Shown here piece by piece: positions 1-6,300 of a stretch of DNA of 11,765 bases. Both the position numbers and the translations under genes were made by a program. Every line of letters begins with the position of its first letter. Position 1 is the first letter of the stretch. The DNA is taken from contig DGEB01000050.1 of the NCBI GenBank assembly GCA_002385735.1, positions 1 to 11,765 of the forward strand, in the 5' to 3' direction. Under the pieces are notes generated by a model. The model was not told the DNA's origin and did not search any database. It was given only the letters and a program-made list of their open reading frames with translations. This DNA comes from Peptococcaceae bacterium UBA3937. GTDB taxonomy: Bacteria; Bacillota; Peptococcia; DRI-13; DTU073.

Positions 1-1222
1 AGATGTGGTCATAATTTGAGTTGGAAGGAGAGCCGGAATTGGGACTATAATTGTAATTAGGACTATAATTGTAATTAGGGCTATAATTCGAACGAGGATA
101 ATAATAATTGGGAAGATTACTATTATTGGAACTGGGTTGAGAAGAAGGATTGGAACGGGACTGGGAAGATGGATTAGAACGGGGCTGGGTTGTTGGTTGT
201 TGTTGCTGTTGTTGTTGCTGTTTTCCATTTTGGACAGGAGTATTGTTGCCCGAAGGAGCAGGGATATTACTATTATTAATGCTTCTGCCGTACCCTTGCT
301 GGACCCAGTTGCCTAAATTTCGATCGGACGGATTGACAATGTTATTGGAGCCAGACCCGACTTGGATCGGTGTCACGCAATTCCAGAAGACATTGTCATG
401 AACCTGGATATTGGAGCCGGAGAAGTCATAAGGTGCGACTCCGATTTTTCCGGCCGTATCATAAAAGATATTATGATGGATGTTCACGTTTCTGGCATTT
501 CCCTGAATCTGGACACAGCACCAGCCACCGAGGTCAGATCTGCTGGTGAAATTGTTATTATGGATTTCGACGTTACTGGAACCATTGGCCCGAATACCGT
601 TGTTTATTTGCACGGAGATTTGGTTGTTATAAGCTTTACAGTTTTGTGAGGCGTAAAAACAAATCCCGTCATGGCCGGCATTGATTTCGCAATCATGGAC
701 GCTAATCCCGTTGGATTTGCTTACGCGGACGCCGTCATTGAACAACCATCTGGAGAAGATGACGTTGTACACTTCACAATTTTGGGCTCTGCGGAATTGG
801 ATACAATTTCGTCCGTCTCCGTGCCCACCGTCATTTTTTTCATCGGCCGTACTGGTAAAGCGCAGGTTGCAGATGGTCACATTGGAGACATCGTTTCCGA
901 TTACATACGCACTGCCGGTTTCGCTACTGGGGTTATTACATACATTATCTCCTGCCGCATGGATTACCGTTTTACCGCCGTCCCCGCGCAGGGTGATCCC
1001 GCTTTTTAAGATTATTGGACCGGTGATGTTATAGGTGGCTGCCCGAAGATACACCGTATCTCCGGCGTTAGCGTCTTGAATTGCTTGGTTAATTACGTCC
1101 TGGGTGGTGCCGTTGTAGGTTTGGCCGGGTCCTACATACAAGGTTGCTCCCCATACTGTCATCGGGACCAAGAGGAATAAAACCACCGCGAACAAAATGA
1201 CCCATATCCACCTTTTATTCAT
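1..1222 (-). CDS. Secreted right-handed beta-helix repeat protein with low-complexity Q/S/N/P/Y tail (partial, 3' end off the left edge)
   Basis: Reading the minus strand from ATG at 1222-1220 gives 407 codons with no stop up to the window edge, so the C-terminus is missing. A run of G in the -10 region before the ATG (complement of the C-run at 1227-1236) serves as ribosome site. Residues 1-26 form a Sec signal (MNKRWIWVILFAVVL..., hydrophobic core, likely cleavage after VWGA). The mature start TLYVGPGQTYNGTT, then DTVYLRAATYNITGPI and SGITLRGDGG, is the typical opening of pectate-lyase-like or NosD-like parallel beta-helix proteins. About eight coils follow, rich in Asn/Val/Ile and with ten cysteines (e.g. 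NCEVYN, HDCEIN, QNCKAYNN, WCCVQIQ). From about residue 325 the sequence becomes a tail: eight glutamines, Ser-Asn-Pro/Ser-Gln repeats, then NYNYSP repeats. Likely a cell-surface or extracellular carbohydrate-binding or -cleaving protein; no catalytic residues can be assigned, so the substrate is unknown. Divergently transcribed from asd. Confidence 0.85.
   Translation of the reverse strand, partial: MNKRWIWVILFAVVLFLLVPMTVWGATLYVGPGQTYNGTTQDVINQAIQDANAGDTVYLRAATYNITGPIILKSGITLRGDGGKTVIHAAGDNVCNNPSSETGSAYVIGNDVSNVTICNLRFTSTADEKNDGGHGDGRNCIQFRRAQNCEVYNVIFSRWLFNDGVRVSKSNGISVHDCEINAGHDGICFYASQNCKAYNNQISVQINNGIRANGSSNVEIHNNNFTSRSDLGGWCCVQIQGNARNVNIHHNIFYDTAGKIGVAPYDFSGSNIQVHDNVFWNCVTPIQVGSGSNNIVNPSDRNLGNWVQQGYGRSINNSNIPAPSGNNTPVQNGKQQQQQQQQPTTQPRSNPSSQSRSNPSSQPSSNNSNLPNYYYPRSNYSPNYNYSPNYNYSPNSGSPSNSNYDHI
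43..96 (-). repeat. 18-bp tandem repeat coding for NYNYSP units
   Basis: An 18-base unit (gactataattgtaattag as written on +) occurs twice perfectly at 43-60 and 61-78, with a degenerate third copy at 79-96. On the minus strand in frame it encodes Asn-Tyr-Asn-Tyr-Ser-Pro units in the tail of the beta-helix protein. The unit length is a multiple of three, so copy-number change by slippage would keep the frame. Confidence 0.85.
197..220 (-). repeat. CAA/CAG trinucleotide tract coding for eight glutamines
   Basis: Read on the minus strand the tract is (CAG CAA CAA CAA) twice, giving an uninterrupted Q8. It sits between the folded beta-helix part and the Ser/Asn/Pro-rich tail. Mixed CAA/CAG codons suggest the glutamine run is kept by selection or an old duplication of a 12-base unit rather than a single recent slippage. 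Confidence 0.85.
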
Positions 1223-1326
1223 TTTTTCCCCCCCCTTACTGTCAGTTTCCCGATTAAGCGGAGGTGCAAGCAAACAAGGTTAGCACTTAGCAGACAAGAA
1301 AATTATACAGAATATTCCCTAATTAT

Positions 1327-1355
1327 ATTATAAATCCAGATAACAATTTATGCAA
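1327..1355 (-). promoter_or_regulatory. Putative sigma-A promoter of the beta-helix gene
   Basis: On the minus strand, TTGCAT (complement of 1350-1355) and TATAAT (complement of 1327-1332) are separated by exactly 17 bases, a near-consensus vegetative promoter pointing toward the ATG at 1222. A second TATAAT overlaps at 1322-1327, so the exact start is uncertain. The untranslated leader would be about 95 bases. Confidence 0.55.
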
Positions 1356-1401
1356 GAAGAAAGAATGTAGAAGTTGTCTGAAAATTGTCCCGAAAAGACC
1401 A

Positions 1402-1430
1402 TTGACAAAGGGGTCAGGAGTAAATATAAT
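1402..1430 (+). promoter_or_regulatory. Consensus sigma-A promoter of asd
   Basis: TTGACA at 1402-1407 and TATAAT at 1425-1430 are both perfect consensus hexamers with the optimal 17-base spacer. Transcription would start near 1437, about 50 bases before the asd start codon, so the leader is too short for a riboswitch. This points to strong constitutive expression. Confidence 0.8.
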
Positions 1431-1487
1431 AATTAAAATTGCAGTAAGCAAAACTAGCGAGTTTTATGTAACAAGGAGCTGAAGGTA

Positions 1488-2507
1488 ATGAAAGAGTATA
1501 AAGTGGCCGTTGTAGGAATGGGCGCAGTGGGGACGGAAATGGTCAAAATCCTGGAAAAGTCCCGTGTGCCGGTTTCTGAATTAGTCCCCTTGGTAAGAAG
1601 CCGTGATGGCAAAGTGATTGAATTTCGTGGCAAGAGCTATGTGGTAAAAAAAGTGAGTCCTGGGGTGTTTCAAGGTGTCGATTTAGTGCTTATGGCAGCC
1701 GGAGGAGAGGCGGCCCAGCAATTGGCCCCGCTCGCCCGCCAGGAGGGAGCAGTGGTTATTGACAACAGCAGCGCCTTTCGGATGGATCCGGAGGTTCCGC
1801 TGGTTATCCCGGAGGTCAATCCCGAAGCGGCTCGTAACCACCGGGGGTTAATTGCCAATCCGAATTGCTCCACGACCCAGATGTTGGTGCCATTAAAGCC
1901 CTTGCATGATTTGTTTAAAATCAAGAGAATTGTGGTCTCCACCTATCAGGCGGTTTCCGGCACCGGCCGGGAAGCCATTGAGGAACTGCAGAATCAGTCG
2001 AAAGCTTATCTGGAGGGGCAGGAAATCGAGGTTAATGTCTATCCGCATCAGATTGCCTTTAATGTGCTGCCGCACATTGATGTCTTCCTGGATAATGGCT
2101 ATACCAAGGAAGAGATGAAGATGGTCAATGAAACCAGGAAGATCTTTGAAGATGACCAAATCCTGGTTTCACCTACGGCCGCAAGGGTACCTGTTTTGAA
2201 TTGTCATTCGGAAGCGATCAACATCGAGACCGAGCGAGCGTTGCCGGAAATCGAGGAAATCAAAAACATCCTTGCCACCGCTCCGGGCGTTAAAGTGATC
2301 GACGATGTGCAAGACAAGCTTTATCCGCTGGCCGTTAATTGTTCCGGCACGGATGATGTCTTTGTCGGGCGGCTCAGAAAAGACTTCACGGTGTCTAACG
2401 GTCTGAATATGTGGGTGGTGGCGGATAATCTGCGGAAAGGGGCCGCGTTGAACGCAGTGCAAATTGCCGAATTGCTGGTGGAAAAAGGCTGGCTGGAAAG
2501 AAAGTAA
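1488..2507 (+). CDS. asd: Aspartate-semialdehyde dehydrogenase
   Basis: Catalyses NADPH-dependent reductive dephosphorylation of L-aspartyl-4-phosphate to L-aspartate-4-semialdehyde, the branch point to lysine/diaminopimelate, threonine, methionine and isoleucine; cytoplasmic. The 339 residues match the usual family length. Residues 6-16 form the nucleotide-binding beta-alpha turn (VAVVGMGAVG), the active-site cysteine is C127 in NPNCSTTQ, and the expected catalytic histidine is H240 in the RVPVLNCHSE segment; SGTGREA (157-163) is also typical. AAGGAG at 1473-1478, 9 bases before ATG, supports the start. It stands alone: a consensus promoter precedes it and a terminator follows, and no dap or lysC gene adjoins it. 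Small oddity: the glycine loop is GxGxxG, one residue shorter than the common GxxGxxG. Identification is secure. Confidence 0.96.
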   Translation: MKEYKVAVVGMGAVGTEMVKILEKSRVPVSELVPLVRSRDGKVIEFRGKSYVVKKVSPGVFQGVDLVLMAAGGEAAQQLAPLARQEGAVVIDNSSAFRMDPEVPLVIPEVNPEAARNHRGLIANPNCSTTQMLVPLKPLHDLFKIKRIVVSTYQAVSGTGREAIEELQNQSKAYLEGQEIEVNVYPHQIAFNVLPHIDVFLDNGYTKEEMKMVNETRKIFEDDQILVSPTAARVPVLNCHSEAINIETERALPEIEEIKNILATAPGVKVIDDVQDKLYPLAVNCSGTDDVFVGRLRKDFTVSNGLNMWVVADNLRKGAALNAVQIAELLVEKGWLERK

Positions 2508-2613
2508 AAACAGCCGGACGGAAAGCGATAATATAAGCAAAAGAATAAGGAAAGAAAAAGGAGCAAAAGGAACAAAACGAACGCAATAGTTTAGATTGAT
2601 TAGAATAATACGC

Positions 2614-2658
2614 AAAAGAAGCTGGTGTGATAGAATAGGGGCAACAGCTTCTTTTTTT
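2614..2658 (+). terminator. Rho-independent terminator after asd
   Basis: AAAAGAAGCTG (2614-2624) is the exact reverse complement of CAGCTTCTTTT (2645-2655), an 11-bp stem around a 20-base loop in which a few further pairs can form, ending in a seven-T run (2652-2658). It lies about 107 bases after the asd stop and isolates asd from the sigma-factor operon. The intervening 2508-2613 is A-rich and shows no gene. Confidence 0.8.
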
Positions 2659-2710
2659 AGGTTTTTTAGCGCATTTTGGGCCAGGTTAAAAATTGCGCGG
2701 GAAAAGGCGT

Positions 2711-2735
2711 AACTTTTGCTCAACATCCGCGTTAT
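2711..2735 (+). promoter_or_regulatory. Putative ECF-type (autoregulatory) promoter of the sigma/A2M/MEMO operon
   Basis: GTAAC followed by TTTT (AAC at 2711-2713) and CGTTAT (2730-2735) are separated by 16 bases. ECF sigma factors of the SigW/SigX kind recognise an AAC core in the -35 element, often followed by a T-run, and a CGT-type -10 element 16-17 bases on, so this matches the class signature. It lies 33 bases upstream of the sigma-factor start codon, as expected for an autoregulated ECF operon. No good TTGACA/TATAAT pair is seen between the asd terminator and the gene. The specific sigma assignment is inference. Confidence 0.5.
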
Positions 2736-2754
2736 TATTAATGAGCAGTGCATT

Positions 2755-2762
2755 AAGGAGGG
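2755..2762 (+). promoter_or_regulatory. Strong ribosome binding site deciding the sigma-factor start
   Basis: AAGGAGGG at 2755-2762 stands 5 bases before ATG 2768. An in-frame ATG exists upstream at 2693 but lacks a comparable site and would add 25 residues with no sigma-factor similarity, across the putative promoter. The start at 2768 is preferred. Confidence 0.85.
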
Positions 2763-2767
2763 AGAAG

Positions 2768-3322
2768 ATGATTTCATTTGGGACCACGGCAGTGGATGGC
2801 AGGGAATTGGTGGAAAGAATAAAACGGGATAAAGCAGCATTTTTAGAACTCTACGATACTTATTTTTTGAAGGTATACAACTACGTATTTTACCGTACTT
2901 TTAACCAGGCGGATGCTGAAGAGCTAACTTCCCAAACCTTTCTTTCGGCCCTGGAGCACATTGACCGGTATGAGTACCGGAATATTCCGGTGGGGGTTTG
3001 GCTGTTTAAAATTGCCTCCAACGCGGTAAATGATCTTTACCGGAAGAAAGGATTAACGGCTGATTGGTTGGAGACGGACAGCCTGCGCGACGAAAACCCC
3101 TTGCCGGAGACGGTGGTGTTGTTGCGGGTCGAAAAAGAGCGTTTAAGGAAAGAGTTACAGGCATTGCCCGCCTTACAGGGACAAGCGCTGATTTTGCGCT
3201 ACCTGTACGAATTGTCTTATCAAGAGATTTCCGAAATCATGGACAAAAGTGAAGGTTCCGTCAAACAGCTCTTGCACCGTGGGTTGAGGAATTTGCGGAA
3301 AAGGATGGTGGACCATGAGTAA
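2768..3322 (+). CDS. ECF-family RNA polymerase sigma factor (sigma-70 family)
   Basis: A 184-residue protein with only sigma region 2 and region 4, the ECF (group IV) layout. Region 2 spans about residues 22-94: LYDTYFLKVYNYVFYRTF, then DAEELTSQTFLSALE (49-63, the core-binding motif DxEELxxxxF) and VWLFKIASNAVNDLYRKK (77-94, the -10 recognition helix). After an acidic linker, region 4 spans about 125-178 with LPALQGQALILRYL and a helix-turn-helix LSYQEISEIMDKSEGSVKQL (149-168) for the -35 element. It directs RNA polymerase to a dedicated regulon. Its last 8 bases overlap the next gene, whose product carries an anti-sigma-like cytoplasmic segment, so the pair is probably sigma and membrane-bound antagonist. 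An ECF-like promoter upstream suggests autoregulation. The family is certain; the regulon is unknown. Confidence 0.95.
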   Translation: MISFGTTAVDGRELVERIKRDKAAFLELYDTYFLKVYNYVFYRTFNQADAEELTSQTFLSALEHIDRYEYRNIPVGVWLFKIASNAVNDLYRKKGLTADWLETDSLRDENPLPETVVLLRVEKERLRKELQALPALQGQALILRYLYELSYQEISEIMDKSEGSVKQLLHRGLRNLRKRMVDHE

Positions 3323-6300
3323 AAAGCGATTTGAGCAGGATAGGGATATGACGCCAATTGAAAAAGAGTTGGGCAAGTTGGTTAAGGAATTAGAGCCGGC
3401 ACCGCTAAGGGAAGGTTTTCAGGATGAATTGCGCAGTACTTTACAACAGGCGATAGAGAAAAAGGCGGGGGAAGAACAGCAAAAGCCGGCGGAACAAAAG
3501 ATGGATCCGGCTCAGGCGGGCCCGGACGGTACCGGGGCCAGGCAAAAAGGCGCCTTTTCCTGGCCCAACTGGCTCAGGAATGGCCGGGGGCTTAAACTGG
3601 TGGCTGGATTTCTGGTTTTGTTGCTTTGTGGCGGCCTGCTGTGGCAGGCGGGCTTGTTTGGTCCGGGGATCCAACCGGCCCTGGCCGGCGAAATTACTAT
3701 TAAAGCCCTGAAGGAAGACTCTCTGGGGGTCGACCCGGAAGCCGGCTTTGTCTTACTCAGTCAAGATCCCATCTCCGAAAAGGAGTTGCAAAAGAAGCTC
3801 AAGGTCGAACCGGCTTTTGAGTACACCCTGGATCAAAAAGCCGGGGGCAAGGAATACCGTATTATTCCCAAGATGAAATTGGCTGCCAATACGGTTTACC
3901 GGCTGGCCTTTGACCCGGAAGGAAAAGAAAGGGCCCAATACAGCTGGGCTTTCCAAACCAAAGGGGATTTCCGGGTGGTGCGAACCCTGCCCGGTGACCA
4001 AACCACCTATGTTCCCTTAAATACAGGCATTGAGATTCTCTTTTCTCATGACAATTTCTCTTTAGAAAAGGCACAGGAGTACGTAAAGATTGTGCCGCAG
4101 GTGAAGGGCCGTTTTGAGAAACACGGCAAAACCCTGGTTTTTGTGCCGGAAAAATTGGAAGCGGAATGTTTATATGTGGTAACGGTGAAAAAAGGCTTGC
4201 CCCTGACCGACAGAGCCGCTTCCTTGCCCGCAGATTACACCTTCAGCTTTGAAACCGAATCGGAAGAGGATGAGGAGGCCTTTACTTTCCAAGTAAGCCG
4301 GGAAACAACGGAATTTAAGACCTCTGAGCCTCCGGCGTTTCCTGTCTATTTCTTTGTTGAAGAGGAAGTGCCGAAAGCTGCGGTTTCTGTATACCGCTAT
4401 GGCGATTACCGGGCCTTTTGCAAGGCCTTGCGCGAAAACGACCAATTGCCGGAATGGGCCAGTTTCGTATGGGAGCAAAAGCAGCAGGATTTCAGCAAAC
4501 TGTCCAAAATCGCCGAATTTGAACAAAACCTGGTCAGTACGAATGATTACCAGCATTATCTGGTGGCGCCGGAAGCCCTGCCGGCAGGCTATTATGCCGC
4601 CCAAATCGAAATGCAGGATTGTGTGCGTCAGGTTTGGTTCCAGGTAACCGATTTGGCGGTGTACCTGGTGCAAGGAGAAGAAAAGAGCCTGCTCTGGATA
4701 AATGACCTGCAGACCAAAAAGCCGGTTCAGGATGCCCAACTGCAAATCGTGGGCAGTGGCCGGAAGGTTGAAGGCAACAAAGAGGGGGTCATTGTCCTGG
4801 AGCAAAACCTGCGGACGGAGGAAAGGGAATATGCCCTTATTAAAAGCGGTTCCAGGGAAACCGTTGTGCCGCTGTTTACGGCAGAGGATAACCCCAACAT
4901 CGCCGCTGCCGAAAAATTACCCTATGACCCGCGGGATTATTGGAAGTATTTCTACCTGGACCGGGAGCTGTTCAAGCCGGGGGATACGGTGCGTTTCTGG
5001 GGCGTGCTCAGCCCGCGCCGGGGAGCCGAAGAACTGAAGGAAGTAGAACTTATCCTGCGGGGACTGGGCAATGACCTTTATTGGCAGCAGCACGATACTT
5101 CCCTGCTTAGCAAAACGGTTTCCGTTAAGCAGGGCGTCTTCAGCGGCGAAATTGAACTGCCGACCCTGGCTCCTGATTATTATTACCTGGAAGTCCGGAA
5201 AGGGGATACCCTCTTCCTTTCCCGGGGCTTTAAGGTGGCCACTTACCAGAAACCGGCCTACAAGATTAAAGTAGAACGGGAAAAAACAGCTATCTTTGCC
5301 GGGGAAAAGGTCCATTTTCCAACTGAGGCGGCCTTTTTCGAAGGGACCCCTGTCTCCCAGGTGAAATTGAATTACAACATCATGGATGAAACGGGGCAGG
5401 TTGTCACAGACGAAAAAGGACAGGCGCAGATCCCCTATTCGGGCCATGTGGATAACTTTTATTCCGAACCCTACCGTTATGTTCCTTTGGAAGTTACGGT
5501 GGCGACGCCTGAAGCCGGGGAGATCAGCGCTTCCAGTGTAATCTATGTTTTTGCCAGCAAGTTCTTTTTGGAGGGCGCGGTCCAGCGGAACGGACAGGAG
5601 GTCACCCTGGACGCCGGGTTATTCCGGATTGATTTGGACAAAATAAATGCCGGCATGGATATAAAGCAGGAAAACTACCTGGGTCAACCGGTGGCGGGGC
5701 AGCCCATTAAGGGGACCATTTATCAGGAAATATGGACGAAAATCGAGACCGGGCAAAGCTACAACTTTATTACCAAGCAGGTGGAAAAACAATATTCCTA
5801 TACTTACGACACGAAAAAGCTGACCGATTTTACCATGACTACCAATCAGGAAGGGAAGGCCCTTTACAAGCTAGCCCTCGATCCACAGCATTCCTATTAC
5901 GTTGATTTAACCGCACCCGACGCAGAGGGCCGCATCGCCCGCAAGCGGGTCTATATTCATGAAGACAGCGCCTATGGCCGCGGGGAATATTATAAATATT
6001 ACCGCCTGCAAAAAGACAAAGAGTATTATAACGAAGGGGAACAGGTGTCGGTGGCCTTTATGGACAGTGAGCATAAACTGGCCGAAAGAGAACAGGCTTT
6101 CCTGTTCTATCGCGGTCAGAAAGAGATTGAAGCCTTTCAGGTGTCCGACCGGCCGGAGTATGGTTTTGTCTTCTCCAAGACGGACATTCCCAACACCAAC
6201 GTCGGGGCGGTCTATTTTGACGGGAACGTATACATTGGGTCCATGTCCGAGATTATTCCCTTCGACAGGGAAGAGAAAGCCCTGCAAGTAGAGCTGACCA

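Noticed and set aside
681..1034. Plus-strand open frames across 150-1034
   Set aside because: They lie opposite the continuous 407-codon minus-strand beta-helix gene, lack good ribosome sites and give no recognisable protein.
1291..1380. Inverted 7-base repeat CAGACAA (1291-1297) / TTGTCTG (1374-1380) in the divergent intergenic region
   Set aside because: Short, 76 bases apart and A/T-rich context; easily chance, so not called as an operator.
1223..1487. Search for a lysine or SAM-type riboswitch before asd
   Set aside because: The consensus promoter at 1402-1430 leaves only about 50 bases of leader, too short for a known riboswitch, and no such motif is visible.
2669..2698. Imperfect hairpin GCGCA...TGCGC between the asd terminator and the sigma gene
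   Set aside because: One mismatch in the stem, no T-run after it on either strand, and an unconvincing terminator; possible operator but nothing supports it.
2693..2767. An upstream in-frame ATG that would extend the sigma factor by 25 residues
   Set aside because: It has no proper ribosome site, the extra residues (MRGKRRNFCSTSALLL...) do not resemble a sigma factor, and it overlaps the likely ECF promoter; the AAGGAGGG-supported ATG at 2768 is better.
2169..2840. Long minus-strand open frame overlapping the asd end and the sigma-gene start
   Set aside because: Antisense to two well-supported genes, with a composition of hydrophobic and Pro/Ser/Leu runs typical of antisense shadow frames and no ribosome site.
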